Assembly: GCA_009829735.1 (NCBI GenBank)
Contig: CM020619.1
Coordinates: 12,763,777-12,827,776, forward strand
From: Pyropia yezoensis
Lineage: Eukaryota; Rhodophyta; Bangiophyceae; Bangiales; Bangiaceae
Direction: 5' to 3'
DNA length: 64,000 nucleotides
Below the pieces are notes generated by a model. That model saw only the letters and a list, made by a program, of their open reading frames with translations. It had not been told where the DNA came from and did not search any database. The translations under genes and the position numbers were made by a program. This document shows positions 42,651 to 54,639 of this stretch, in pieces (the stretch's first letter is position 1; the number at the start of each line of letters is the position of its first letter).

Positions 42651-45600
42651 CCAGTCGCCGCCTTCAACGGCGGCGCCGGTGCCGCGGAGCCGGCGGCGGC
42701 GGCGGCCGACGCCGCCACTGCGTCCACCGCCCGCAACACCCGGGCGGTGGCCTCGAGGAGCGCCGCCGCCGCGGCGGCGGCGCCCGCCCGCGACGCCGCA
42801 AACGCCGCCCACACCCCCGCCACCGCCTCGTCCGTCGCGCCGCCCCCGCCGGCGGCCAACCGGGCCAGGGCGGTCGACAGGCGCGCGAGGGAGCGCGCCC
42901 CGTCGCGCATCGGGTCGTGGGCGGGCGGGAGGGGCAGGGCGGGGGCGCCGCCGCCGCCGCCGCCGCCACCGCCACCACCACCACCAACGCCGCCGGCACC
43001 GCCGCCACCCCAGCCGCCACCGCCAACGCCACTACCCGCCGCCGCCGCCGCCGCACGCGGCGCCGACGAGGACGCAGCGTCGGTCACTTGAAGAATGCCC
43101 GAGACGTGCCCCCCCCCCCCCCCCACCCCCTCCCCCCCCCATCCCCCCCCCGTGGAGCCCCGCCTGGCCAAGCGGCACCCCCCCCCCCCCACCCCCACCC
43201 CCACCCCCACGGGCGCCGACGCAGCGGTGGCGTCCACGACCGTCCAGCCCCCCCCTCTCCCCCCCCCCCCCGGGGCGTCCGCCCAGGCCACCCATCACCC
43301 CCCCCACCCCCAGCCCCACCCCCGCGGCCGCCGCCCCCCCCGCAACGGCGGCTGGCAAGACGGCGAGCCACGGGGTCAGCCACCCGAGCGTCGACCGCAC
43401 CTCTACGGGCGGCAGCGCCGACCGGGTGAGGCGGGTAACCACCTCTATGACCACCGCCGGCGCCAGCCGCGGCGCCCGCCGGGCGTACCAGACGGCAACG
43501 TCCGCCTGCAGCCGGCGGCGGCGGCGGTCGCAGCGGCGCCGAGCGGCTCCTCCCCACGCACCACCTCCGCCGACCGGGTGCGGCGGTGCTGGGCGCCGGT
43601 CGCCGGCACCAGCGCCGGTTCGTCGTGCGACCGCTGCCGCCCGCGGCGGGAGGCGCCTCGCAGGCCGGGCGGCCGCAGGCTGTACAGCACGCCCCCGCCG
43701 GGGGGCTGACCCCCACCACCACCCCCATCACCCCCACCCCGACCGCCAACGCCACTGCCGCTGCCACTTCCACTGGTGGGCCCGTTGGACAGCGCCCCCA
43801 GCGACGACCGCGTCGTTGGCGGCGGCGGCAGCGGCGGGGAGAGGACGGCGGGCGCCCCCTCCCCCCCGCCGCCGCCCCCCTCCCCCCCCCCGCAGGTGCC
43901 GCCGCCCACCCCCCACGCCCACGGGTCATCCACCACCCGCCCGCGGGCGAGGCGCATGGCCACCGCCACCCCGTCGGGCGCGTCCACGGCGGTGGGCGAC
44001 GAGACCGCCGCGCGGCCGGCGGCGGGAGTGTAGCCCGACCAGCGGGCGCAGGTGCCAAACTGCCGCCGCCGGATGGCCGCGTCGAGGAGGAAGAGGCCGC
44101 CGCTGCTGCCGCCCCCACCGCTGCCCCCCCCCCCCGCCGCCCCGCCGCCCAGGGACAGGTGGCATTCGGCGGGCGATGACGAAAAGGACCCACCCCCCTC
44201 GCTGCCCGTGGTGGCCCCCTCCCCCCCGCCAACGCCCCCGTCGTCGGCGCCCTCGTCGGCGCCGCCGTGGTCCCCACCGCCCCCCCCCCCCCACCCCCCC
44301 GTCGGCGCCCCCCCCCCCCGACGGGAGCCACGCTCAGCAGCCGGCGTCTCCTCCCCCGCCCCCCCCTGCCTCCCCCCCCCCCCCTACCCCCGCTCGAACG
44401 GTCGCGACCAGCTCACAAAAGTGCATCCGCGCCGCCGCCGCCTCCCCCCGCCCGTCCGCGTCGGGCAGCGCGTCGAGCACCGCGTGCGCGGCGGCCAGGT
44501 GGCCCAGCAGCGCCGACAGCAGGCGCGCCGCGGCGGGCGCGCCGGCGCCCACCGCCCCGCGCCGCGCCTCAGCGGCCAGCCGGGCGACAGCCGACCGGAA
44601 CACGACGGTCAGGGGGGCGGCCGCCCACAGCGGGGGGGGGGGCGGCGCGGGGGGGGCGGGTGGGGGGACAGCCCCGCCGCCTCCCCGCCGCTGGCCGCCG
44701 CGTCGGCCGACGACCACCCGCCGCCGCCGCCGCCGTCGGCAATGGTTGCGGGGAGGGTGGTGGCAGCGGTGGGGGAGGCGCCGGCGCCTGCCGCCGCTGC
44801 TGGGGTGGTGCCAGCGGGGAAGCCCGCGGCATAGGCGCCGCCGGCACTCCCCCGGTGGCGGCGGCCTGGCAGCGCCAGCGGCGATAGCACGCCGCGCCCA
44901 CCCCCCCCCGTCCCCACCGCCGCCCCCCCCCGGCGGCGGCGGGGGTGCCACTGACGCCACCGCCGCCGCCCCCCCCCCCCGCCCGCCCCGTCCGCCGACG
45001 GCACCCCCCACCCGCGGGAGTCGGCCTCGGCAAGGATGACGTCTAAGGCCAGCGGGTGCGGCGCGACGCACGCCTCCACAATCGTCCCCCGCGCGACGTC
45101 CGCGTCGCGTAGGAGCCCCGTCAGGGGCGTGATGGACGGGCCGCCGCCGGCGGCGGCCAGGCCGGGCGGCTCGCGGCCGCCACCGCCGACGCCACCCCCG
45201 CCACCGCCACCCCCACCCCCACTCCTCCCCGCGCCGCCGGTGCCAGACACAGAGACGGCGGCGGCGCCCGCGTCGGCCCACGCGGCCATGGCCGACCGGA
45301 TGAGTTGTCGCCCCCGGTGCCAGTCGACGTACGAGGCCGCCGCGGCCGCCGCGTCGGCGCCGTCACGGCCCAGCACCGCCCCGTCAACGAGGCGGGGGAG
45401 AGCTGCGGTGGCAAACGCCACCACCAGCTTCGTCTTCCACAGCGACGCCACGTCCAGGGGGGAGCCGTCCCCGCCGTTAACTCCACCGCCGCCGCCGTCG
45501 CCGCCGTGGGAGTCCCCCGACCCCCCCCCCCCGCCCCCGTCCCCCCCGCCGACCGTGGCCCCCCCTGCCCCCCCCCCCCCGACGCCGCCGCCCCCGCCAC

Positions 45601-47000
45601 TGCCGGTGCTCCCGACACTCGCCGACAGCCCGTGGTCCGGGTGCAGCGGTGGCAGGCTGCCCAGCGGCAGCGCCCCCGTCGAGACGGCCGCAGAGCCGCC
45701 GCCACCGCCAAACGCGCGGCCGCCGAGGCTCATCACAGACTCGGGGGGGCGAATGGGACGTCCCATCCCACCGCCGCCGACACCGCCGCCCAGCCCGCCA
45801 CCACCGCCACCGCCACCGGCACCGCCACCTCCAACACCACCGCCACCGCCAACGCCACCGCCGCCGCCACGCCGCTGCGCTGCGAAGCCCGTATCGAGCA
45901 CGTGCCGCGGCAGGACCGTTCACGCCGCCCGCACCGCGGGGAGCACATAATACTCGGCGCCACCATCCGCGACACCCCCGGCGCCCCTACCTCCGGCGGC
46001 GGCGCCCGCCCTACCCGATGCCCCCCCGCCGCGAGGGCGGGCGGCGGTACCGCGGCGGCTGCCCCATCGCCGCAGCCGCCGCCGCCGACGAAGTGAACCG
46101 CGGCATGTGCCGCATGAGCAGCTCGCGGAGCCGACGCTGGCGCCGCTGCCGCCGGGGCCCGGCAGCGGGGGCAGCTAGTGCACCTCCACCATCGACGCAA
46201 ACGCCGGGTCCGTCTCACAGGCAGACATCGCAACGTGGCACTTCCAAGTGCCCAGGTCAAATTCGCCCCCCGCGCCTTCGTCGGCGCCGCCGCCAAGGCC
46301 CCTCCCGCCCGCGACGGCGGCCCAGACGCCGCCGTCGCCGCCGCCGCCGCCTCCATCGTCGCGAAGGTCAAAGAGCGATGACAGGAGGGGGGTGGCGCCG
46401 TCGCTGAGGGGCACATCCTGCGGCGACCGCTCCCTGCGGAGCGTCATATATGTGCAGCGGCCGCCCGTGCGCGCGGGTCTGTGCCAGCACCGACGCGAGG
46501 CCGAGCAGCCGCCTCGCGCGGGACCCGTCCACCTGCATAATCCTTACCCCTGCCGGGCCGGGCGCGGCAGCGGCGGCCACAGCGGCCGCTGCTAATGCGG
46601 CAGCCGCGGCAGCTCCCCTGCTGACGGCCGCAGTGGTGGCGATGGCCGGTGCCATGGCAGCCTCGCCCGCCCCGCCCCCCATTGGTTCCCCAAGATAGGG
46701 AAAGCAGGAACTCGCCGGGTGGGTGCGCGCGAAGCCCGACAGCTGGTGCAGGACCACATGCAAGCTGACACCCGCCTGCGTCAGCACCGCGCACGGCAGT
46801 TGGGCGTCGTCTACGAGGGTCACCTCCTTGGCCAGGGTGGTCACCTCAATGGCCACCCACGACCGCAGCAGGGTCTATGCGGGCGGCGTGGTGATGATCG
46901 CCATCGCGGCCAGATACGTGCCGGACCGGGAGCAAAGGCAGGAGAGGTACCGGGAGCGGTGGATGGCCACCGCCAGCCTGCACGGGCATGTGCTGCACAC
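42650..47000 (-). CDS. Large unrecognised gene in several pieces
   Basis: The minus strand holds many protein-like stretches in order, in changing frames and separated by Gly/Ala repeats. About 46,980-46,680 has GTYLAAMAIITTPP and VAIEVTTLAKEVTLVDDA, LTQAGVSLHVVLHQLSGFA. About 46,440 has TPLLSSLFDLRDD. About 45,450 has SLWKTKLVVAFATAALPRLV. About 45,120 has LTGLLRDADVARGTIVEA. About 44,620 has LTVVFRSAVARLAAEARR. About 44,090 has GLFLLDAAIRRRQFGTCA. About 43,470 has LAPAVVIEVVTRLTRSAL. About 42,890 has GARSLARLSTALARLA. The helical, repeat-spaced style suits a large scaffold or HEAT-type protein, but I cannot name a family. Frame changes may be introns or homopolymer errors. It is divergent from the condensin gene. 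Confidence 0.4.
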
Positions 47001-47459
47001 TGAGGGTGCTGAGAAGCGCCGCCGCAGCCGCCGCAGAGGTGGTGCGGGTCAGGCGGCAGTCAGTGGCGGCGACTGCAGCCGCCGCCGCCTCGTGCGGCTC
47101 GTGGTGGCATGGGCGGACGCCCAGAACGGTCCGTGTGATGATAAGGGCGACAACGTGGCCACCGCCGCCAACGCCGAGGCCAACGCGGACGTTGGTGCCA
47201 CAGGCGGAGCTGACGCGGCCACCGACGACGCCGACGCAGAGATAGGCCGCAGCGCCCCCCCCTGCCGGCTGTTCGACACGACCACCTCAACCAACTACGC
47301 GGCCACCGCGGCTGGTGCGGCCGTAGACAGCGGCGACGGCGGCGGCAGGGCGACAACGGCGGGGGCGCCGTCGGCGCCGGCGTCGGCGTGCTTGCTACTC
47401 GGACGATAGCCTTGACGCGATCGCCAGTGGCGGCGGCGGCGGGAAAGTGGGTTCAGGGG

Positions 47460-49108
47460 GGTCTCACGTATTGCCGACAGCGAGGCGGACGCGGCGCTCG
47501 CGGTGGCGGTTGCCGAGCTGGCCGCCCCCGCCGGCGCCGCGGGCTCGTATGTGCCCCTCCTGCGGCAGCTGCTGGCGGCGAGGGCGGCCGCGCCGGCTGG
47601 GGTGGCCGCGCCGGTGACGGCGGCGGCGGGGCGTGTGGGGGCGCTTTCGACGGGCCTTGCCGGCGAGCTGCTGCTGGCATTGGCGGTGGCGGCGTTGGAG
47701 GGGGGGCAGGCCGGGATGCGGGGGGGGGGGGGGGAAGGCGGGGCTCCCGCTCACGCTCCCACCGCCGCCGCTACCGCTGCCGCTGCTCTAAGCCGCTGCA
47801 GCGTTTGTGCCTGCTGGTGCCGCTGCCGCCGGCCGGCTGGTGGCGGTGGGGGCGGGGGGGGGGGGGGTACCCCCGCGGCGGCCGCTGCGGCGGCCCGCGC
47901 GGCAGTGTGGGTGGCGGCCGTCGCAGAGGCAGGGGACCAGGCCGCCCGCTACCCCGCCGCGGGTGGTGGTTGTGGTCGGAGTCGGGGGGTGGCAGCGGCA
48001 GTCGTACCAGCGGCGGCGGCGCTGGTGGCGGTCCTGGTGGCGGCGGCGGCGGCGGCACGGCGGCGCCGGTACTGGCCGAGGCGCCCGCCGACGTGGACGG
48101 GCGGGTGCGGCTGGCGGGGGTGCTGTGTCTGGGCCAGCTGGTGCTGGGAGACATGCTCGAGGCCCGCGGGGGTGGGCGGCCTCGCCGCCGCCACCGCCGA
48201 CCGTAACGCGCAGGTGGCCGCGGCCGCGCGGGTGCTTTTCTGGCAGCTCGAGGCCCAGGCGCCGGGGGCGGTGCACAATCTCTTCCCCAAGGAGCTGACG
48301 GCGCTGTCGGTTGAGGGGTGGGGGGGTGGTGCAGCCGCCAGATGGGGTGAGGGGGGGGGGGGGGGGGTGGTGGCACTCGACGAGCGCCGCTTCCGGCTCG
48401 TCATGGGGTTCTTGTTGGGCCTCGTCGCGTGGAACCGACGCGCCAGGCAGTGGTGGGCCAGATGCTCGGCCGCCTTGCAAGGACCCTGCGGCCAGACGAG
48501 GAGGCGGCGACGGCGACTGCGGGAACGCGGGGCGACGACCTCGACACCCCTTCTGCTGGTGCCACTGCCGACGCTGCTGCTGCGACGCTGCTGCAGCGGC
48601 TGCCGCCGCCGCGACGGCCGCCGCCGTCAAGGGCGGTGAAGCGGACGACAGCGCGGACCTGCTGTCGCAGCTACCCGCCGACGAAGACCATGACGACGGC
48701 TGCGACGACGACAACGGTGACCCGCTGTCGCAACCTTTCGCCGACGACGGGGAGCCCCTGTCGCAGCCGTCTGCGGGCAGCAACAGTGACGCCGACGCAG
48801 ACGCCAACCCCTCCGCCGACGCGCCCGCGGGGGCGAACCCCGATCCCGCGGCCGATGCGCCAACCAATGCCTCCACCCCCGCCACGGCAACCGCCGCTGC
48901 GGCTGCCTCCGCCAAGACCGCCGCCGCCGCGGTCGTTGCCGCCGCAACTGCTACTGCCGTCGCCACCGCCGCCGCCGCTGCCGCCATGGCGGCAGTCGCC
49001 GGCATTGCGCGGTCTGGCGCGCGCCACGCGATCCTTCCCCCCCCCCCACCCGGCCCCCCCCGACTGCCCCATTCCCCGTCGCCAACCACCCCATCCCCTT
49101 GTCATTAA
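47460..49108 (+). CDS. Condensin HEAT subunit (Cnd1/NCAPD-like), frame-broken
   Basis: Condensin D-type subunits are HEAT-repeat proteins that bind the SMC ring and compact chromosomes. The Cnd1 signature is clear in order. It starts with HEAT helices (GLAGELLLALAVAALEGG) near 47,690. AVWVAAVAEAGDQAARYP near 47,915 corresponds to the family's ALGDLAVRFP. GRVRLAGVLCLGQLVLGDML near 48,110 corresponds to LTHLILNDMIKVKG. RVLFWQLEAQAPGAVHNLFP near 48,250 corresponds to FF.EL....NAIYNLLP. RFRLVMGFLLGLV near 48,400 is followed by TRQAVVGQMLGRLARTLR. The tail is acidic (DEDHDDGCDDDNGDPLSQ). These pieces fall in three frames; switches lie in or near G runs (about 48,000-48,060 and 48,165) and at about 48,433. 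Short introns or consensus errors are possible. The N-terminal part is not seen. An ATTAAA overlaps the final stop. Confidence 0.6.
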
Positions 49109-49504
49109 AGCCGCCCCCAAAAGCCACAACGCCCCACCCCCCCCCGCAGTGGCTCATCGCCGACGTCAATCATGTTATCGGAGCCCGCGACGCCCCCCCC
49201 CCCCCCCCCCCAGCCGCGGAGCCCCCCCCGGCGGCGGCGCACGGGGGCCACACGGCCAACCCGCCCACGCGGCCAGCCATCACCGTCCGCCTGCCGCGGT
49301 CAGCAGGGTGCCGGTCCGGAGGGTGGCAAGGGCGGTCGCCTCCTGCCCCAACCATATACGCGCGGCCGGGCTCCGGGGCTGACGGGCGGCCGCCGCTGTC
49401 GACTGGGGCTCCGCCCCCAGCTACGGCCGAGACGGATCAAAGACGGGGTGGGGTGGCCGCCGCCGCCGCGGACGCCAACGTCCCCTCCCCCAACAGCGAG
49501 GAGC

Positions 49505-50005
49505 AGCTTGGCGGCCGCTACAGCGGGCAGCAGCCGCCTGAACAGCAGGCACGGGCGGCCTTGTCGCCGCCGCGGCCACCAACGCTCTCCCCACCACAGC
49601 CACGCGCGGCCTTGCCGCTACCGCGGCTGCCGACGTCCCCCACCTTCACAGCTTGGCGCGGCCTTGCCGCAGAAGCGGCCGCAAGCGTCCCCCCCGCCTA
49701 CAGCCACGCGCGGCCTTGCCGCCGCCGCGGCCACGAAAGTTCCTCCCCCCGCATAGAAATGCGATGCTTGGCAGCGGCCCGAGCGTGCAGCGCCCCCACA
49801 GCGAACAACCAGGCGCGGCATCGCGGCCGCTGCGATGGGCAGCAGCCTCCCGACCATCAGCCAAGCGCTGCCTTCCCGCATGGGCCGCCACAGCGGTGGG
49901 CAGCAGCCTTCGACCAACAGCCAAGCGCTGCCTTCCCGCATGAGCGGCCACCGCGGTGGGCAGCAGCCTCCCGACCAACAGCCAAGCGCTGCCTTCCCGC
50001 ACTGT
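49505..50005 (+). repeat. Degenerate minisatellite, ~60-66 base units
   Basis: The right part (about 49,835-50,002) has three clear units sharing GGGCAGCAGCC, then CAGCCAAGCGCTGCCTTCC and CGGCCACNGCGG. The left part has older, more diverged units around CGCGCGGCCTTGCCGC. Any frame across it gives a repetitive peptide; I do not call a protein. Confidence 0.7.
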
Positions 50006-52015
50006 GGGGGGGGGGGGGGGGGGGGGGACGGAGGGGGACAGAGGGGGGCTGCCTCGCTGCCGTGGTGGTCCTACTCCTATAGATGGCTCCCGCTCGAGGC
50101 GGAGGGGGGAAGAAGGATGGGAAGAGAGCAAAAAGGCGGGCGTGGGGGGGGGGGGGGCGGCCGCCACCGGCGCGCCCAGTGCGAGGAGGCGGCGGCGGGG
50201 AGGAGGAGTAGGGTGGGGGGTGGGGGGGGGAAGGAAGGTGGGGGAGGACACAGTGGGAACAACGGGGGGGGGTGGGGGGGGGCGCGGCCGCACCGCCTGC
50301 CTGCCCGTTTCCCCCCCTTCCCCCCCTCACCCCCCCCCTTCCCACCACCACCACCGCACCACCATTGCGCACCCTCTCCCCCGCCTCTGCTTCTTCCCCT
50401 TTCTTTCTGTCCCTCGTTCGTTGACCGCGTCGCTTCAGACGGCGCGTCGGCCATCCGCCGTGTTGAGTGTGTGTTGCAACAGGTGGGTGGGTGGGTGCTG
50501 TGTGCCCCGCCGTCGGCCGGCGCGGGGTGGGGGGGGGGCGGAGGTGGGAGGGCTGGGGGGGGGGGGGTGCTGGCGCAGCGCCCCTCCCCACTCGGACGGT
50601 GCGGGAAGGGCAGGGCAGGGGAGGGCAGCGCAGGGGGGGGCAGGGGGGGTGGGGATGGGGGTGGGGGGAAGGACGGGCGGGGAAAGGGCGCCGCGGAGGC
50701 GGGCGGTGGGGTGGGGGGGGGGGGGTGGGGGTGGCGGCAACGGCAAGGCCGCCGCCGCCGCCGCGTGCGGCGGCCTGTCGGGGACACGGTCGGTCAGGCA
50801 GGGCGGGCAGCGGGGGCGGCCGGGACGGTGGGGGGGGGGGGGGGGCGGCCGGGCGGGAGGCCAGGGCGGCAAGCAGCTGGGCCCTCACGCCCTCCGGGGG
50901 GGGGGGGGGGGGGGGAGACGGGGTGTGGGCAATGGTGGTGGTGGAGGGGGGACAGGGGCGTGTGTGCGGTGGCGCCGGTGGCTCTCCCGGTGGCGATGGG
51001 GGGGTGGTGGCAGGGGTGGAGGAGGTGGGGGTGGTGGGGGTGGCGGCGTCGACGGGGGAGCGGGTGGATCGTGGCAGCGCCACGGTGGCGGTGGTTGGCA
51101 TAGGGCGGGCCGCCCGTCGGTCGCGGCAGGCGGCGGCCGCGGCGGCAGCGGCTGCGGGTGGGGCAGCCGGCCCGAGCCGCCCGCGACGGCATCTGGCGGT
51201 GTGGCACCAGCGGGTGACGTCGACGGCGGCGGCGGTGGCAGTGGCGTTGGGCGGCGGCCGCGGCGGGGGCGGTCGGTACGCGTAGCAGCGGGTGCCAGAG
51301 GGGCACCCGCCTTGCCCCCCCCGCCCCCTTCCCCTCGCACACCACCCGCTGACCTTGCCTTGCCCCCCTCCCCGCGCCATCTGCCACGCAGAGCACCGCG
51401 GGGGCAGCTGCCGCCCTCTTGGCCGCCCTCCCCCGCCCCCATTCCTTCCTTCCGCCATCCCCACGCACGCCTCTCCACCGCCACCCACGCTCCCGCCCTC
51501 TCAAGCCGCTCCCCCCTCCCGCTGCTCCCCCCCCCTCCCGCCCTCTGTCCCTCTGTCCCTCTCTTTCACCCGCCCGCCCTCCCTCCTTCTTCTCCCTCCC
51601 CTCCCCCCTCCCCTTCTGTCCCCTCCCCCCTCCCCCCTCCCCCGGCTCCCACCCCACCACTCTCCATTTCGGTTTGCCTCTCCCCCCCCCCCGCTCCCCC
51701 CACCAACACGCGCCCGTGCCGGCTAGCGTGCGCCCCCCGCCCCGCGCCGGTTGACGCGCCGCCGCGGGCGGGGGCTCACCCCGGCCGGCCGGCCGGAGAC
51801 ACACGTGCCGCCGCTGCCGCGGCCGTCGGTCGGCGCAGCTGCCGCCCCGCGGACGGCGGGGGGGGGGGGGAGGGAGGGGGCGTGCGCTCGCCCCCCTACG
51901 CGTGTGCGCGGGGTTGGCGGGGGGAGGAGGAGGACGAAGGGGGGGGGGGGGGTCCGCGCAGGAGGGAGGGGGTGGGGGGAGGGGGGGGGGGGGGGGGTAG
52001 CAGGTGTGTGGCTCG
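50006..52015. repeat. G-rich then C-rich simple DNA without a gene
   Basis: Long G runs (for example near 50,007-50,028, 50,550-50,567, 50,829-50,845 and 50,897-50,914) are followed by CCCTC-type pyrimidine DNA at 51,300-51,720 and further G runs to 52,000. Strand composition flips from purine-rich to pyrimidine-rich near 51.3 kb. I see nothing gene-like. Confidence 0.7.
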
Positions 52016-52017
52016 CG

Positions 52018-52232
52018 CCCCAGACACCAGGTGTTCAGCGGCGCCCTGGTCGCCCGGCGACCTCAGCCGCTACCCCCCGCCGCCGCTGCTGCTGCGGAGC
52101 TGGCTCCAGCGCTGACGGCGACTGCCCCAGACACCAGGTGGCCAGCGGCGCCCTGGTCGCCCGGCGACCTCGGCGGCTACCCCCCGCCGCCGCTGCTGCT
52201 GCGGTGGTGGCTCCTGCGCTCACGGCGACTGC
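52018..52232 (+). repeat. Two tandem copies of a 107-108 base unit
   Basis: Both units start CCCCAGACACCAGGTG and contain GCGCCCTGGTCGCCCGGCG. The second begins near 52,125. They differ at a modest number of positions. Confidence 0.8.
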
Positions 52233-53156
52233 GGCGGCTGTGGCAGCGGCGGTGGCTACCGCAGCGGCGGCGGCGTCAGCGGCGGCAGCAGCACTAGCAG
52301 CAGCAGCAGCAGCGGCGGCGGCGGCGGCAGCGGCGGCCAGCTGCGGCTGTTGCGACTACTCAAACCGCCTGCCGACCGCGTCCCAGCCGGTGCCTCCTCC
52401 CTCACCACTACCGACACAACCCCCCCCCCCCCCCCCCCGCCCCCCCCTACTACCACCGCCTCCCTTTCGCCGGCTTCCCCCGACCCCCCCGCACCTCCTG
52501 CTCCTCCTGCCTGTCACCCTCCGCCGTTGCTGCGGTCGTCGTTTGCGTTGCCCCCGCGGCTGCCGCTTGGCGGCTGCTGCCGCGGCATTCCCCGCGGCAC
52601 CACCCCCCTGACCGGACCCTGCCGGCGGCGCCCGGCGAGCCAGCGTGGCGGCGATCGCCACAGACAACCTTCACACCCCCACCCCCCGCCTCTCCCGCTG
52701 GGGACGTTGGCCCCACGCCCCTGCCCCCACCCAACCATCCCCCCCCCAGCCCACTCCCCACTTTTTGGGCACTTACTCCTCCCTTCCGCCACCTCTGCCC
52801 GTCGTACCGCCGGGCGCCGTCGCGGCCTGGCCACTTTGGCACCGCCGCTGCCGCCATCGCCACCCGCTACCGGGCGGTCGGGCCGCCCCTGCCTGCCACA
52901 TTCGCGGCCGGTGGGGTTGTACCGCGGCTCCATGGGCTGACGGGGGGGGCGCTGCGCAAGGCGGGGAGCCTCGCGCGCCCTGCCCTCCGACGCGGCCGTC
53001 GGCGCCCCCCCGGAGCGCCTCCGTCCCCAGTCGGATCAGCCTGGGCCACCGCCCCTTCCCTATCAACACCACCCGCGACCCAGTCTTGGGGGAGGGAGCC
53101 GCCCGCGTGCTGGTCGCCCCGCACGCTGGCGGTCTCGCTGCCTTCGTGGCGCTTCA
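52233..53156. other. Low-complexity stretch with no supported gene
   Basis: GCAGCG and CCCCCC repeats lead into more mixed but still proline- and arginine-coding DNA. No domain or conserved motif is visible. It probably includes upstream sequence of the zinc-finger gene. Confidence 0.6.
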
Positions 53157-53241
53157 ATGACGCCTGCGCCAGGCCACGGGCAGGGTACCGCGGCAGACGG
53201 CGACGGCGGCCGGGGGCGGGGCGGTAGGCACCCGGCGGCAC

Positions 53242-53283
<42 letters not shown>

Positions 53284-54575
53284 GCGGCGGCAGCAGTGGC
53301 GGCGGCAGTGGCGGCGGCGGTGGGATGGGCGGCGGCGGCAGCAGCAGCGGCGGCAGTGGTAGTAGGGGTGGCAGCATCGATGGAGACGGCGGTGGTGGGG
53401 GCGTCGGCGTCGGAAGCGGCAGCGGCGGCGGCGGTGGGGGCGGCGGCAGCGGCAGCGGCGGGGGTGGTGGTGGGGGTGGGGGTGGAGGTGGGGGTGGCAG
53501 TGGCGGGGGCGTTGGCGGCGTGGCGAGCCGGCTGGCCAAGCCCCGACCGTCGGGGGGGCCCCGCTGCGAGGCGCCCACCGCGTTGACCGCGTGCCCCCGC
53601 CCCGGGTGTGGTAGTACGTTCACGCGGGTGTCCAACCTCCGTGCGCATGCGCGCATCCACACGGGCGACGCGCCGTACGAGTGCAAAGAGGTGGGCTGCC
53701 GTGCGTTTTGCCGGCGCGTCGCGTGGGGAGGGGAGAGGGAGAGGACTGCAGGGGAAGTGGGGGGGCGGTGGCCGCGGCGGCGGCGGCGGGGCCGGGGTGG
53801 AGGGGAGGAGGGAGGGATGGAGAAGGGGGAGAGGGGAGAGGGTGTCTGGGGCATTGGACATGCCCCGCGAAAGCGGCAATCGGGTGCGTGCCCCGGCGGC
53901 GGGGCTGCTCTGCTGGCGGGGCTCGTGCGCGCCATTTTTTTTTTTTTTTTTCCGCACCGCCCGCCGTTTTTTGGCGGCGCGGGGGAAGGGGGCACGCGGT
54001 TCCCCCCGCGGGGGGGAGGCGGGGGCTCGCCCGCTCGCCCCCCCCCCCCGCACACCCACGCCCTGGCTGGATGTACAGACGCACGCACTGGTCCCCCCGG
54101 CCGCCCTCCTTTTTTCTTGCGCACCCTGCTGGGACGCCCTTGACGTTGCCTTTCCCCCCCAACAGAAAATCGCTTTAAGTGGAAGTCGTGCATGGCCTCC
54201 CACCGGCGGACGCACCTCCGCCGCGCGGCGGCGGCGGCGGCCGCGCTGCCCGCCGCAGTGGGCACCACCGTGTGGATGGTCTTTGGCGTGCCCGCCACCG
54301 CCGTTGTGCCGCCGCTCCTGCCCCTGTCGCCGGGCCTGACGGCGGCGGCAGCGGCAGCGGCGGCGGCAGGGCCGCCGCCGCCGCCGCCGCCGCCGCCACG
54401 TCCGACGCCCTCGACGTGGGGGGGGGGCGCCACCCGATGGGGGGGCGGCAGAGGAGGCGGCGGCACGGCCGCATCGGCGGCGGCATCGGCGGCGGCCGAG
54501 ACGGCGGCCGTCGCAGCGGCGGCAGCCGCAACCGACGCGGCAGCAGCAGCGGCGGCGGTATCGTCGGCGCGGTAG
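53157..54575 (+). CDS. Two-exon C2H2 zinc-finger protein, 317 residues
   Basis: Exon 1 is 53,157-53,700, the intron is 53,701-54,165 (GTGCGT...CCCCAACAG) and exon 2 is 54,166-54,575. Joining them gives one frame of 317 codons. The N-terminal 125 residues are almost pure Gly/Ser. Finger 1 starts at Cys146: CPRPGCGSTF, then HARIH, i.e. C-x4-C-x12-H-x3-H. A TGDAPYE linker follows, the classic TGEKPY type. Finger 2 starts at Cys176 (CKEVGC). The intron falls directly after its second Cys, and exon 2 supplies QNRFKWKSCMAS and HRRTH, again with exactly 12 residues between Cys and His. The C-terminus is Ala/Pro/Gly-rich. It is probably a nuclear DNA-binding protein. The exact restoration of finger spacing by a GT-AG intron with a pyrimidine tract is strong support. 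Confidence 0.82.
53701..54165 (+). other. Intron of the zinc-finger gene
   Basis: This is a 465-base GT-AG intron. The donor reads C|GTGCGT and the acceptor TTTCCCCCCCAACAG. It contains a run of about 17 T near 53,935-53,951 and several C and G runs. It breaks a codon after the first base. Confidence 0.8.
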
Positions 54576-54639
54576 GTACCCCTTCGGCGCCGCCCGCCGG
54601 CCGCGGGGGGGGGGCCTCACGTGCCCCCCCCATCCCGCA

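Noticed and set aside
49099-50082. Repetitive Gln/Pro/Ala protein over the 49.5-50.0 kb minisatellite
   Set aside because: It starts in another frame's tail, carries no motif, and all frames across the repeat are similarly open.
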